NCBI GenBank assembly: GCA_045538875.1
Contig: JAZQEG010000021.1
Location: 1-55,463, forward strand
Length of the DNA stretch: 55,463 nucleotides
From: RGIG4708 sp045538875
Lineage (GTDB): Bacteria > Bacillota > Clostridia > UMGS1810
Direction: 5' to 3'
Below the pieces are notes generated by a model. It was not told the origin of the DNA. It did not search any database and worked only from the letters and a program-made list of their open reading frames with translations. A program made the position numbers and the translations under genes. Of this stretch, positions 26,888 through 36,904 are shown piece after piece. The first letter of the stretch is position 1. Each line of letters starts with the position of its first letter.

Positions 26888-27472
26888 CTACTCAATATTT
26901 TTTACAAATTCAGCCAATTTGCAAAGTGCAAAATACCTGTGGCTCATTTTGTGCTTTACCTCACCTGGAGCCTGCCCAAATGTCATATCAATTTCGGGCA
27001 CATAAAACATAGGGTCGTAGCCAAAACCGTTGTTGCCTCGCTCCTCCTCTATTATGTATCCTCTGCACACTCCCTCAAAGGTGTGCTCGCTGCCATCGGG
27101 CAAAATAAGTGCCATACAGCATACATATTGTGCACCGCGCTTTTCAAAAGGCACGCCATCAAGCTCGCGCAGCATTTTTGCATTGCAGTCCTTTGGTGTA
27201 CAACCTTCGCCTGCAAACCTTGCCGAATAAATACCTGGTGCACCGCCCAAATAATCAACCATAATGCCCGAATCATCTGCAATAATTGCCGAGTTTGAAA
27301 ATTGCTTTATTGAACGAGCCTTTATAAGAGCATTTTGAGCAAAGGTAGTGCCATTTTCAACAGCTTCGATGTTGATGCCCGCCTCGCTTTGACTTATTAC
27401 ATTGTGCCCTTTAAGTATTGTTTTAATTTCTCTTACCTTGTCTTTATTATTTGTTGCAATTATAAAATCCAT
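26888..27472 (-). CDS. rdgB: dITP/XTP pyrophosphatase (RdgB/HAM1)
   Basis: Hydrolyses inosine and xanthosine triphosphates to monophosphates, keeping deaminated bases out of DNA. The 194 residues show ATNNKDKVREIK at the N-terminus, IADDSGIMVDYLGGAPGIYSARFAG and GNNGFGYDPMFYVPE, all diagnostic. ATG 27472 follows AGAGGAAT. It continues the minus-strand run from the polysaccharide genes, with a 46-base gap. Confidence 0.96.
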   Translation of the reverse strand: MDFIIATNNKDKVREIKTILKGHNVISQSEAGINIEAVENGTTFAQNALIKARSIKQFSNSAIIADDSGIMVDYLGGAPGIYSARFAGEGCTPKDCNAKMLRELDGVPFEKRGAQYVCCMALILPDGSEHTFEGVCRGYIIEEERGNNGFGYDPMFYVPEIDMTFGQAPGEVKHKMSHRYFALCKLAEFVKNIE

Positions 27473-27518
27473 ATTAAAATTCCTCTAATTCCGTACTGTC
27501 GCTTAGCATATTTGCTTA

Positions 27519-28640
27519 CTAAATGTTAATATCAAGTGATTTTAGCATTTTGCGGGTGGCATCCTGCTTTTGCCTGTCCACCTGCCCAATAAGCTTTATT
27601 TCAGTGCTTGTTTTTGCAAAGCCGCTTTTTGCAATGCGCACAAGTGAGTACCAAAGGTACAAATACGGTTTGTCCTTTAGCTTAGGGTATTCACCCGCGA
27701 GCCTGTCTTTAGGTATAAACAACCGCTTAAACAAGCTTGATGCAGCACCACCGCTGCTTTTTCGCACTGCAACGCCGTGCTCAAGAGTACCAAAAATTCC
27801 CGACTCAAATATATATTGTTCAAGCATTTTAGTTGCATCGGTATGTGTGTTACCCTCAAACCACACCAGCGAAAGCTGCACACAAACATCGGCAAAGGTT
27901 TTAAGTGTGCCGCTCAAAAGCAAATTGTCAAGTATATGTTTATCATATTCCATCGTTTTGTTTATCAAATACAAATCCACTATCAGCCTGATGCCAAATC
28001 CGCCGTCTACAAGATGCTTTGCCATATGTGCATAGTGGTAATACACAAAAAACTCATTTGTAAACTGCTTTTGGTATCCGTCACCAATTGCATAATCCCA
28101 CGCATTTAAAAGTATGCTGTTGCCAATATAATTGTCCTCACACAAGGTATGATGCAATTCTATATGCACACCGCAATCGGTCATATAGCTTACATCGTGA
28201 GCGGTGCGGCACAAATACTGCGCGCCCAAATTTTGCTCAAGAGCTTTTGATGCGCGCTCCAAATCATCTTGTTTTACCAGCACATCTATGTCACAGCTTG
28301 TACGCATTTCGGGCTCGGGATATAACTCTTTAATAACGGCTCCCTTAAGAGCAACATAACATATTTGCTCATTTTCAAAAGCATCGTGTATTCTGCCAAG
28401 GTCGTACTGCTGACGCTGATACTCCATCACAGCCTTTAACTGCTCGGCATAAAACTCGTCTTTATTTGGGCATCCATCTGCAAGCTCCATTTCAAAAAGT
28501 GCCTTACCCACAATATTTGCAACACTGTGAAAAGCGGCAAATTTGTACAAGCCCTCAAAGCTTGCGTCCCCGATATCAATGCTGCTTGAGTTTGTTATCT
28601 GTGACTTTATTAAATTTACCGTTAAAAGCTGTTTGTTCAT
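27519..28640 (-). CDS. PF14907-type nucleotidyltransferase
   Basis: 373 residues of the uncharacterised NTP_transf_5 family. The nucleotidyltransferase core is CYVALKGAVIKELYPEPEMRTSCDIDVLVKQDDLERA: a KG helix, then the metal-binding D-x-D pair (DID) and a third acidic position further on (HIELH). The rest is helical. Members occur beside polysaccharide or peptide-modification genes; the exact reaction is unknown. The ATG overlaps the flippase stop as TGATG, so it is translationally coupled to the surface-polysaccharide operon. Confidence 0.82.
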   Translation of the reverse strand: MNKQLLTVNLIKSQITNSSSIDIGDASFEGLYKFAAFHSVANIVGKALFEMELADGCPNKDEFYAEQLKAVMEYQRQQYDLGRIHDAFENEQICYVALKGAVIKELYPEPEMRTSCDIDVLVKQDDLERASKALEQNLGAQYLCRTAHDVSYMTDCGVHIELHHTLCEDNYIGNSILLNAWDYAIGDGYQKQFTNEFFVYYHYAHMAKHLVDGGFGIRLIVDLYLINKTMEYDKHILDNLLLSGTLKTFADVCVQLSLVWFEGNTHTDATKMLEQYIFESGIFGTLEHGVAVRKSSGGAASSLFKRLFIPKDRLAGEYPKLKDKPYLYLWYSLVRIAKSGFAKTSTEIKLIGQVDRQKQDATRKMLKSLDINI

Positions 28641-29893
28641 CAATTAAAATTCCTAACTTTATTAATATAATACAACAACATTATTGTAAGTATCAATTCC
28701 GAACACATTGATGCAATTGCTATTCCATATGCGTTCCACATATATCCTAAAAGCAGCATTAATACTGCCATAGATACAACACTTACAGTAAAGGCTCTGC
28801 TGTATTGCTTTTGAAACCCAGCAGCAACCAGTATCTGTATACCCAAAAAGTTATTTGCAATCCCCAAAAGCGCCCATACTACAAAAGGAATTAAAAGCAT
28901 CGAATCGTTGGCATAATCTTTGCCGAATGCAATGGAAACTATGGGTTTATTAAATACAATCAAAAATACACCAAAAGCTGCAAAAGCAGTAAAAACAGGA
29001 ACTGCATATTTTTTTACTGAGCCGATACCTGCCTCAAACGAACCTGTAAAGCTTTTACACATTTGAGGATAAAGAGCCTGGCTCACCGCTCCAAACAAAA
29101 GTGTTAATACAAAAGGTATTTTGCTGATTGCCGAATACACTCCTACAACCTCTTTAAGTGCAAAGATACCAAGTATTGTAACACCTATGTTGCCAAATAT
29201 TTTTGTCATGGCAGAAGATACAAACAGAGGCCAGCCTTCCTTTATTTCGCAAATAGCCGCCTTTAATCCGTTATACCTAAATTTTACCTTGTACTTTTGT
29301 GATACAACAATACACCCTGCAATGGCTGATATAACGTAGTTTGATACATACAGCAAGCAGTACAGATATAAATCATCGGGTGATTTTACAAGCAAAAATA
29401 TAAGCACCACAGAAATTGTACGGCTTATAACATTAATTATGGTTATATTTTTCATTTCGGAAATGCCCTGAAAAAACCATGTTTGCTGAAACACTATGGC
29501 AACAATCATAATCATCATAATGAGCATACATATAATTTGCGAAGCAGCTATCTGCGAAAAGCATACAATAACTGCAAATATCGCAAAGCACAAAAGCATC
29601 AGCAAAAGCCTGCCTGTGATAATATTGCTTCGTATATCCGAAATATCACTGCCCTTTTGACCCATAGATACCTTACGCGCGCCTGTGAGACCAAATCCGT
29701 ATTCTACAATCACCTGAAAATAACTGACCCAATTGAGCGCAACCGAAAATTCGCCGTAAGCCGCTTTTGAAAGTATTCTGGTTATATACGGCAATGTCAA
29801 TATAGGTATTATTGTATTAAATATCTGCAAAACTCCAAGCCACATACCATTTTGTGCAAGCCTGGACTTAAACAGGCGGTTAATAAAGCTCAT
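28640..29893 (-). CDS. Wzx-type oligosaccharide flippase
   Basis: A 417-residue membrane protein with about 12 hydrophobic segments, of the MOP superfamily polysaccharide exporters. The N-terminus (NGMWLGVLQIFNTIIPILTLPYITRILSKAAYGEFS) is the usual opening of Wzx proteins, which flip undecaprenyl-linked repeat units across the membrane. It sits directly after the Wzy-like gene and before the nucleotidyltransferase. Confidence 0.92.
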   Translation of the reverse strand: MSFINRLFKSRLAQNGMWLGVLQIFNTIIPILTLPYITRILSKAAYGEFSVALNWVSYFQVIVEYGFGLTGARKVSMGQKGSDISDIRSNIITGRLLLMLLCFAIFAVIVCFSQIAASQIICMLIMMIMIVAIVFQQTWFFQGISEMKNITIINVISRTISVVLIFLLVKSPDDLYLYCLLYVSNYVISAIAGCIVVSQKYKVKFRYNGLKAAICEIKEGWPLFVSSAMTKIFGNIGVTILGIFALKEVVGVYSAISKIPFVLTLLFGAVSQALYPQMCKSFTGSFEAGIGSVKKYAVPVFTAFAAFGVFLIVFNKPIVSIAFGKDYANDSMLLIPFVVWALLGIANNFLGIQILVAAGFQKQYSRAFTVSVVSMAVLMLLLGYMWNAYGIAIASMCSELILTIMLLYYINKVRNFN

Positions 29894-29916
29894 AAATTAC
29901 CTCTTTTATATTTATT

Positions 29917-31191
29917 TTACTTTGTAAGTACAAGTCTTTTTCCTGTAAATGCACAAAACGCATCGTTTGCCATAACTAAAACAAGCATATAAAATATTAC
30001 CATCATTGCATCAAGACTTTGCGAAACCAAGCCCATAAGCACCATAGAATACAACAATTTTTGATAGTGGGTGGCAGCCTTGTCCGCCCTGTTACAAAAC
30101 CAACACAAAAACAAAATACAAACACCTATACCCCATACTCCAAAGTTTGCTATCATCATTTCAAGGATTGATGGCGTCATTCCCGAGGGTATGTCACTTA
30201 TATCAAGACCGTACAATGCGGCAGTAAGATATCTGTAATGAGGAAACGGCTTTGTAGGAAATATGGAACGCGGCACTATCATAAACAGGGTTGATATAAC
30301 CGTTTGCCCGCGATAATCAAGAATGGGCTTTTTTTCAATCAATTCTCTCATTATGGTAAACTTTACAACATCATCACGTCCAAAATCCACCCTGAGAGCT
30401 GAATATATGGATTCAAAGCTATCGTCCGCCGTTATTTTGACATTTGTTATGTAGTACACGCAATAAAACATTACAAATACCACTCCAAATATGGTTACAA
30501 CTTTGAGATTTAATTTAAACTTGTTTTGCCCGCGGATAAGTATATACATATACAAAAAGCAGTATGCATAGGTTACAACCATATATCGCTTTCCGTTTAT
30601 CCATACCAGCGCAAAAGCGTATGCTATAAGCAAAAGCGTTGACAAAAAGCCTGATTTTTTGCGAAAATACAACATTATTGACGAAATTGTACCAAGCAAA
30701 ATCAAATTTGAATTAAGCTGTGTAAAGCCTGCATCAAGTCCACGACCTGCCGATGTGGTATATACCAAAAATAACGAGATATTGCCACTCAAAAAAACGT
30801 GAATAATCGGCGATGCCGTAATAATCCAAAGTAAAAATTCGGGAATTTTAAATCCGCTCTCTGATGTTTTTGACAATTGCAAGGGATTGTATTTTTGCTT
30901 GTTTTTTGAAACAAGATACAATGCCGAAAAAAACAAAATCATATACACATCGTATATTATACAAACAGCATCATTAGTCAATGCCTTTTTAAATTCATCA
31001 AATGCTTCAAGCTCATATTGTGGGATGCCTATAGTCAAATCAAAAAAAACGGGCAGACACTGAAATATGTAAAGCAGTAATATTGCAAAATCAGACAAGC
31101 TGTCTGATTTGTAACGCGTAATGAGATTAAACGAGCGAAGTGCAATTATTGTCGTTATTATAAGCATTGTTATGTCAGCAAATACTCTCAT
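29917..31191 (-). CDS. Wzy-like polysaccharide polymerase
   Basis: 424 residues, about 11-12 membrane segments and one larger polar loop (about residues 250-320, with KPILDYRGQTVISTLFMIVPRSIFP). This is the topology of O-antigen/capsule polymerases that join repeat units outside the membrane. Sequence identity in this family is low, so the call rests on topology and on its place between glycosyltransferases and the flippase. The start overlaps the upstream glycosyltransferase by 17 bases. Confidence 0.82.
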   Translation of the reverse strand: MRVFADITMLIITTIIALRSFNLITRYKSDSLSDFAILLLYIFQCLPVFFDLTIGIPQYELEAFDEFKKALTNDAVCIIYDVYMILFFSALYLVSKNKQKYNPLQLSKTSESGFKIPEFLLWIITASPIIHVFLSGNISLFLVYTTSAGRGLDAGFTQLNSNLILLGTISSIMLYFRKKSGFLSTLLLIAYAFALVWINGKRYMVVTYAYCFLYMYILIRGQNKFKLNLKVVTIFGVVFVMFYCVYYITNVKITADDSFESIYSALRVDFGRDDVVKFTIMRELIEKKPILDYRGQTVISTLFMIVPRSIFPTKPFPHYRYLTAALYGLDISDIPSGMTPSILEMMIANFGVWGIGVCILFLCWFCNRADKAATHYQKLLYSMVLMGLVSQSLDAMMVIFYMLVLVMANDAFCAFTGKRLVLTK

Positions 31192-32302
31192 TATTTATAA
31201 CTCCAATCTCATTTAACAGTTGCTTCATTACAAGTGTATTGTCTACAGAAGTATACAATTCTCGTGAACCTTGTTGATATTTGTTATAATTTTGTGAAAT
31301 TTCATCAATCGCCCAAGCTATTTTATTGCTATCGCTCATATCAACGCAAATTCCTGCACCATATTTTTCTACAGTGAGCTGCAAGCCCGGCATATCACTT
31401 GCAATCATAGGAATACCATATTTTGAATATTCAAATATTTTGTTGGGTGCACAAAACATATTGTTTATTGACGAATCATCATAAAAAGCAACTGCCATAT
31501 TTGCATTCTCTGTAACATAAAGATGCATTGGTGCAGGAAAATATCCACCATATATAATATTGGGATATATACTTTCCAATTTTCCAATAATTTCTTTTTC
31601 ATTAGCTTTTACAGCTTTGCCTATCACAACAAGATAATATTTTTCTTTTGTAATTTTAAGTGCCTTTGCAAGAGTATCAAGAGAACGGTCGTTTCCGAGT
31701 ATTCCCTGATATAATATGTATTTTTTCCCTTCAAGCGACTGCAAAAGATTTTCTGCGTTTGCATTTTTTTCACAATCACCTTCATAATATGGTTTGTTGG
31801 GCATAACATATGGAAGTTTTTTAAGATTATACCATTGCTTCATAATACGTGCGCGGTTTTTTTCACAGGCAACAACTGCCTTTGCTTTTTGTATAATTCC
31901 GTCAAGTCCGTCTTTATAAAAAGGTGCTCTGTCATAAAGTTCAAGAGAACTTAATATAAACGGCTTTGAACTCAAATATTTTTTTAAAGCAATAGCGGTA
32001 CCTGCCGTGCCGAGCCACAAAATATCTGTTTTTGTATATATTTTTTCTATTACGTCTATTGCAGTTTTTTTAAATTTAAGCCAATGCTCAATTTTTCCTA
32101 TTTTTCCGCCGCGAGTATTCATGTTACCGAGCATTTCAACTTTTGCTCCATGTGATTCAAGCATTGTGACAACATTATCATCGCAGTTTTCCGCTATGAC
32201 ACACACATTATAACCACAATGAAGCATCATAAGTATATGTGCAATACACGGTGGGTATATATGCAAATCGTCTTTCATGACATATATTATTCTGTTATAC
32301 AT
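31175..32302 (-). CDS. GT-B fold glycosyltransferase
   Basis: 375 residues. The C-terminal half has the GT4-like nucleotide-sugar binding region: YILYQGILGNDRSLDTLAKAL, then APNKIFEYSKYGIPMIASDMPGL, where the Glu of KIFEY is the usual conserved acidic residue. The N-terminal half (IYVMKDDLHIYPPCIAHILMMLHCGY) is the acceptor domain. Cytoplasmic face of the membrane. Donor and acceptor sugars unknown. GAGAGGTAG precedes the ATG. Confidence 0.85.
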   Translation of the reverse strand: MYNRIIYVMKDDLHIYPPCIAHILMMLHCGYNVCVIAENCDDNVVTMLESHGAKVEMLGNMNTRGGKIGKIEHWLKFKKTAIDVIEKIYTKTDILWLGTAGTAIALKKYLSSKPFILSSLELYDRAPFYKDGLDGIIQKAKAVVACEKNRARIMKQWYNLKKLPYVMPNKPYYEGDCEKNANAENLLQSLEGKKYILYQGILGNDRSLDTLAKALKITKEKYYLVVIGKAVKANEKEIIGKLESIYPNIIYGGYFPAPMHLYVTENANMAVAFYDDSSINNMFCAPNKIFEYSKYGIPMIASDMPGLQLTVEKYGAGICVDMSDSNKIAWAIDEISQNYNKYQQGSRELYTSVDNTLVMKQLLNEIGVINNESIC

Positions 32303-32310
32303 ATCAATTA

Positions 32311-33462
32311 CTACCTCTCATTGATAATAAAATCATTTTTTATTTCATCATAAAACACATTTCTTTTTTCATCAAGAATGTTTTTTTCATATTCTTTTGC
32401 TTTTTCAAAGTTTGCTTTGGCAATTTCACAAAATCTATCCTTATTAAGCATTTTTTCCACAGTGTTTACTATGGATTTCACACTCCTTTTAGCAAACAAG
32501 CAATCCATTCCCAACAACTCCGGAATTCCTCCTGCATTAGTTCCAAGGCATGGGCATCCTCTGCTCATGGCCTCTACAACCGCCCTTGGCAAACCCTCCT
32601 GAAGGCTTGGCTGAATGTAAATATCACATTCATCAAGTGTATTTATTACCTCGTTATAATTAAGGCGGCCTGTAAAAATAACATCATTTTCAACGCCTGC
32701 TTTTTTTGCAACATTTTTAAGATAATTGTTATCGCCTGCGCCCATAAGCACATATTTTGTGTTAATTCCCCGCTTTTTTAATTCTGCCATAGCTTTGATA
32801 ACATATTGCTGACCTTTGTAGCGGACATTTACCGCTGCAGCTGTTGCAAAGATTATGCAATTCAAATCCATATTTTCTATTTTTTTTAGTCTGTTATTTA
32901 TTATGTCTTCATTAGGTGGCGCTATAAACACATCCGAAACTCCAACGGTTTTATTTTTACAAGGGTATCTTTTTTGTAAAAACTCATTTGTTACATAAAG
33001 AGCATAATCGGATTTTCTGACTGTTTTGCGCATTTTTATATAGTTAAAGGGTGCTAAAATTTTGCCTTGAGCACCATGATTCCAATAAGAACCCCAGCCG
33101 CAGCCCACGACCACAGACATACATTTCTTTTTGAGTTTCAATCCACATTCTGCGGCACGGAGCGCAACAAGTGACGGCACTCTTGCTATAACCATATCAC
33201 ATTTTTCAATAACGGGTTGCATCCTTTTTTTGCATTTTCCCGTGAGTGCCTCCAAAAGCCCCGAAACCGAAAATACTTCATCCACAATATCATCTGCACA
33301 TACAAAGCCCTGCGCATCTGTGCATTCAGTTACACGAGCACTAAAAACCACCTCTCCAAAGGTATCTTTATATCTTTTTATAACATTGTAGGTTGTATCG
33401 TTAACATACAAACTGTTATTTATCATTTTACAACGAATTTCTGTCGCAATAAAAACTCTCAT
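32311..33462 (-). CDS. Family 4-type glycosyltransferase
   Basis: 383 residues, GT-B fold. The C-terminal half carries RYKGQQYVIKAMAELKKRG, YVLMGAGDNNYLKNVAKK, VIFTGRLNYNEV, DIYIQPSLQEGLPRAVVEAMSRGCP (the E-x7-E type retaining GT4 motif) and GTNAGGIPELLG. It probably adds one sugar to the lipid-linked repeat unit. It lies 8 bases ahead of the next glycosyltransferase. Confidence 0.92.
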   Translation of the reverse strand: MRVFIATEIRCKMINNSLYVNDTTYNVIKRYKDTFGEVVFSARVTECTDAQGFVCADDIVDEVFSVSGLLEALTGKCKKRMQPVIEKCDMVIARVPSLVALRAAECGLKLKKKCMSVVVGCGWGSYWNHGAQGKILAPFNYIKMRKTVRKSDYALYVTNEFLQKRYPCKNKTVGVSDVFIAPPNEDIINNRLKKIENMDLNCIIFATAAAVNVRYKGQQYVIKAMAELKKRGINTKYVLMGAGDNNYLKNVAKKAGVENDVIFTGRLNYNEVINTLDECDIYIQPSLQEGLPRAVVEAMSRGCPCLGTNAGGIPELLGMDCLFAKRSVKSIVNTVEKMLNKDRFCEIAKANFEKAKEYEKNILDEKRNVFYDEIKNDFIINER

Positions 33463-33488
33463 AAATACACTCCAAAATCATGTAAAAA

Positions 33489-34634
33489 CTATTTTGTATT
33501 TTTATCTATCGCAGCACGGAGTTTAGTGCTGCTTGTGCCTTGCGTATAAGGGAAATATACAATTTCAACATCCTTATCCTCAAAATACTTTTCGTATTGC
33601 AAAAAACGCTCACTGCCCTTGTAATCACTGCCAACAAACAGATAATTGTAGTGATACAAATCCCAGGCATCGCAGTCCTCGGCACAGGATTTTACAACCT
33701 TGTCCACATACTTGCACGAAGCAACCACTTCTTTGCGTTCTTCAAAAGGGATATAAGTTTGCTTGCCTTTCCACTGTCCGCTTTCGTGTACTCCCACAAT
33801 AAGATAATCACAGTTTTGCTTTGCACGGCGCAGCAGATTTATATGCCCTATATGAAACAAATCAAATGTTCCGCTAAGGTAGCCTATGCGCATTTGCGGC
33901 TTGTTGCTCAATCTGCCATTTTGCAATTTGTAATCATAGCTATGCACTCCATACTCATGTGGATTATTTTTGTAATCGTCTATAACTTTTTTATAAACGG
34001 TATCATAATCGGGTATGTACAGCTCGCATTTGTTTTCAATTTTGTCAATTATTTGCTGTGCCAAATCATCCAAAAGTTCAAAGTTATTTTGACCTCCGTT
34101 GAATTTTGTGCCATTGATTGACCCTGGTGAAACATTTAGTATGCGATTTTTCGAGCCTGATTTTTCAAGTTCAATGTTGACGCTTTCAACAAATCGGCAA
34201 ACCGCAGCCTTTGTTGCAGAATAAACTGCAAAAAGCGGTGACGAAACAAGCCCTGCTATCGAGCCCATTACAGCGCAATTAAAGCTTTTTTCACCCATAA
34301 GCTTGTTGTAGTATTTTTTGATTATAGCAACAGTGGCAAGTGCATTTACCTTAAAGCTGTTGACAATTTCACCCTCCTGTATGCTTTCAAAGGGTGCAAC
34401 TCTGCCAAAGCCTGCTGTAATAATAAGTGTATCAATATCCTGATAGTTGTCAAAAACATCATAATTACAGTTAATCAGGTTGATAGGCACATATTCTATT
34501 CTGTCATCGTTAATCTCGGGGTAAACTCTGTCTGCAACAACTACCTTGTTGTATCCTTTGTTAATAAGCTTAAGCACGAGAGCCATTCCCATACCGTTGC
34601 TCCCACCTACAATCAAAGCCCTTTTTTGTTTCAT
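33489..34634 (-). CDS. Short-chain dehydrogenase fused to TagD-like cytidylyltransferase
   Basis: 381 residues with two enzymes in one chain. Residues 1-225 are an SDR: GGSNGMG (10-16) binds NAD(P), and the catalytic Ser125 and Tyr138-x3-Lys142 (YSATK) are all present. Residues 247-381 are a glycerol-3-phosphate-cytidylyltransferase-like domain: GTFDLFHIGHINLL with the nucleotide-binding HxGH (His261, His264), and TQGTSSTKLR in place of the usual RTxGISTT. The likely role is to reduce a keto-sugar (phosphate) and activate the alditol phosphate as a CDP derivative, supplying the glycerophosphotransferase-like gene just upstream, whose stop it overlaps (ATGA). TarI/TarJ and Bcs1 do a comparable job with different cytidylyltransferase folds or domain order (family knowledge); the exact alditol is inference. 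Confidence 0.88.
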   Translation of the reverse strand: MKQKRALIVGGSNGMGMALVLKLINKGYNKVVVADRVYPEINDDRIEYVPINLINCNYDVFDNYQDIDTLIITAGFGRVAPFESIQEGEIVNSFKVNALATVAIIKKYYNKLMGEKSFNCAVMGSIAGLVSSPLFAVYSATKAAVCRFVESVNIELEKSGSKNRILNVSPGSINGTKFNGGQNNFELLDDLAQQIIDKIENKCELYIPDYDTVYKKVIDDYKNNPHEYGVHSYDYKLQNGRLSNKPQMRIGYLSGTFDLFHIGHINLLRRAKQNCDYLIVGVHESGQWKGKQTYIPFEERKEVVASCKYVDKVVKSCAEDCDAWDLYHYNYLFVGSDYKGSERFLQYEKYFEDKDVEIVYFPYTQGTSSTKLRAAIDKNTK

Positions 34635-35809
34635 TTTTCTGCTCCAATCCTTTTTGCAATGCAGTCAACCGACTGTGATACTGCATTTCCGTAGTAATTT
34701 ACATATTTATTTCGAAATGCAACAGTCTTTTGAATCTCTTTATTTTCGTCCATATTTAAAATAATATCCATAAGCTCGGTTTCGTTTGTACCGCCCGAAA
34801 CATATTGGCGAATATCAAAGTATACACCTCTGCTTATTGCATATTTATCATAATCATATGTAAAGTGAAGCATCGGCTTATCCATTACCGAATAGTCAAA
34901 AAATATACTGGAATAATCCGAAACAAGCACATCCGATGCTATCATAATGTCATTTAAAACAGGGTAATCGGATATATTTATAACAAAATCGTTATCCGAC
35001 AAATTCATCACCTTTGCAACCTCATAGTGCGCCCTTAAAAGAAGCACATAACCGTCTCCCAGCTTTTGTTTCCATTCATCAATTGTTACAGGGATATCCA
35101 AAACACAGTTTTTCATTGCATCCCTTTCGTATTCACGAAATGTAGGTGCATAAAGTATGGCCTTTTTACCTGCAGGGATACCCAGCTTTTGCCTTATGTA
35201 CTCACGGTTTTGGTCATCATAATTGGCAAGCGCATCATTGCGTGGCAATCCGCACTTTAAAAAGTTTTGTTTTGGGATGCTAAACACTCTTGAAAAAACA
35301 TTTGCCTCAAAATCACTTTGGGTAGTCATTACATCCACCTGTGACCTGCTTTTTGTTTTAAACGATTTGTTTTCGCCTTTTATATCTGTCCCCATTTTTT
35401 TAATAGGTGAGCCATGCCATGTGTTAAAGTAAAATGTATCTTTACTTTTAAACTGCAAGCCTCTTTCTATACTTGAATTGGTAATCCAGCATCCTGCTTT
35501 AAGAGCGGTAACAAAATACTTAACCGTGTCAGTTTTTATTTTTTCTGCGCCCTCAACATCAAATTTTTCGGGTTCGTGAAATGCCCACACAAATTTGCAT
35601 TTTTTAAAGCGTTCATCGTTTTTCATTGCATCAAAAACGCACTTCGGACTATCGTCGTATTTTTTGCCGCCAAAGCTTGTTATAAGAACAAGTTCTTTAT
35701 CGGTTTTTACAAACAGTTTTACAACTTTAAATACAAAACTGAAAAAATAAAAATATATTGTATATATAAAACCGAAATATTTTATTGTATTCATAAGTAA
35801 CTGTTTCAT
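34631..35809 (-). CDS. CDP-glycerol glycerophosphotransferase-family (TagB/TagF-like) transferase
   Basis: 392 residues of the PF04464 family, which transfers alditol phosphate from CDP-alditol in teichoic acid and capsule synthesis. Visible features are an N-terminal hydrophobic segment (about residues 8-30), FNTWHGSPIKKMGTD with the catalytic-type HG, GLPRNDALAN, ILYAPTFREYE, LLLRAHYEVAK, and SDVLVSDYSSIFFDYSVMDKPMLHF. The start chosen is ATG 35809 behind ATAGGTG, 8 bases after the preceding stop; an upstream TTG at 35851 lies inside the preceding gene. Confidence 0.92.
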   Translation of the reverse strand: MKQLLMNTIKYFGFIYTIYFYFFSFVFKVVKLFVKTDKELVLITSFGGKKYDDSPKCVFDAMKNDERFKKCKFVWAFHEPEKFDVEGAEKIKTDTVKYFVTALKAGCWITNSSIERGLQFKSKDTFYFNTWHGSPIKKMGTDIKGENKSFKTKSRSQVDVMTTQSDFEANVFSRVFSIPKQNFLKCGLPRNDALANYDDQNREYIRQKLGIPAGKKAILYAPTFREYERDAMKNCVLDIPVTIDEWKQKLGDGYVLLLRAHYEVAKVMNLSDNDFVINISDYPVLNDIMIASDVLVSDYSSIFFDYSVMDKPMLHFTYDYDKYAISRGVYFDIRQYVSGGTNETELMDIILNMDENKEIQKTVAFRNKYVNYYGNAVSQSVDCIAKRIGAEK

Positions 35810-35816
35810 ATAGCAC

Positions 35817-36899
35817 CTATTCATAAATCTTACATAATGTATTTTCAACAACTTTTACTTTGTCAAAAACCTCCGAAATATGCTTGTAAGAATTTATGCC
35901 CATTTCTTTTTTTGTTTCATATGATAATTCATAAAATTTGTTGATTTTGTCAAACAAATCATCTTTGTCTTTAACATTGCAAAGATATCCGCTTTTGCCG
36001 TCAATTACTGCCTCAAGGCATCCGTGAATATTGCTTGTAATAAGAGGGCGCCCCATGGCTCCGCACTCAAGCAGTGTATTTGCCATACCCTCGTGATAAC
36101 TTGGAAGAACAAAACAATGTGCTTTCTCTACAAACGGTTTTACATTTTTCTGAAAACCAAAATAATTTATTATTCCCTGCCCCGACAAATCCTCTATTTG
36201 TTGTTTATAATCATCTTCAAAAGGACCAACTATATCAAATGCTGCGTTTTTGCCCTCAAGGTGCATACGCTTTGCAACCTCAATAAATTCATCTATGCCC
36301 TTTTCCTTCATTACTCTGCCAACAAACAGAAAATGTATTTTGCCGTCTTCGGGATAATCACAAATTGTATATTCATCAAGATTTACTCCGGCACCATTTA
36401 AAAGGCACGCCTGATGCTCTTTTATTATACCTTTGGACAAAATCACATCACGATTTTCGCTATTTTCAAAAAAAACTGTTTTTGCTTTTTTTAGTGCAAG
36501 CTTGTACATAATGGTAACAAGCTTTGTAACAACACCGTTGCCTTGAAAAACTGTGCCAAGACCTGTTATGTTGCTGTAAAGCGCAGCCCCTTTGAGCCTT
36601 GCTGCCCAGCCGCCGTAAATGTTTGGCTTAATTGTGTATGTAATTATTTTGTCGGGTTTTATTTTTCCTATAATACTTATATAATCAAAAAACAGCTTTA
36701 TGTCTTTTGCAGGGTTCATGCCGCGTCTTGACAAATTGGTTTTAATAAATTTGCATCCCATATGTTTAAGTTGCTCCACTCTGTCGCCGTATGGCAAGGA
36801 TATGTATACCTCATTGCCGTCATCTATTAATTTTTTAATCAATTCCTTGCGGAAGTTATACAACCCCACATCAAAATTGGCAAGTACCAATATTCGCAT
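35817..36899 (-). CDS. PglA-like family 4 glycosyltransferase
   Basis: 360 residues. The N-terminus MRILVLANFDVGLYNFRKEL and the motifs TYTIKPNIYGG, NITGLGTVF, FLFVGRVMKEKGIDEF, VLPSYHEGMANTLLECGAMGRP match GT4 enzymes close to PglA, which add GalNAc to undecaprenyl-diphospho-diacetylbacillosamine. The neighbouring PglD, PglC and PglE homologues support that role (inference). The start is ATG 36899 with AAGGAG; the frame is open for 57 codons upstream, within the acetyltransferase gene, but that part is a shadow. Confidence 0.9.
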   Translation of the reverse strand: MRILVLANFDVGLYNFRKELIKKLIDDGNEVYISLPYGDRVEQLKHMGCKFIKTNLSRRGMNPAKDIKLFFDYISIIGKIKPDKIITYTIKPNIYGGWAARLKGAALYSNITGLGTVFQGNGVVTKLVTIMYKLALKKAKTVFFENSENRDVILSKGIIKEHQACLLNGAGVNLDEYTICDYPEDGKIHFLFVGRVMKEKGIDEFIEVAKRMHLEGKNAAFDIVGPFEDDYKQQIEDLSGQGIINYFGFQKNVKPFVEKAHCFVLPSYHEGMANTLLECGAMGRPLITSNIHGCLEAVIDGKSGYLCNVKDKDDLFDKINKFYELSYETKKEMGINSYKHISEVFDKVKVVENTLCKIYE

Positions 36900-36904
36900 A
36901 ATAC

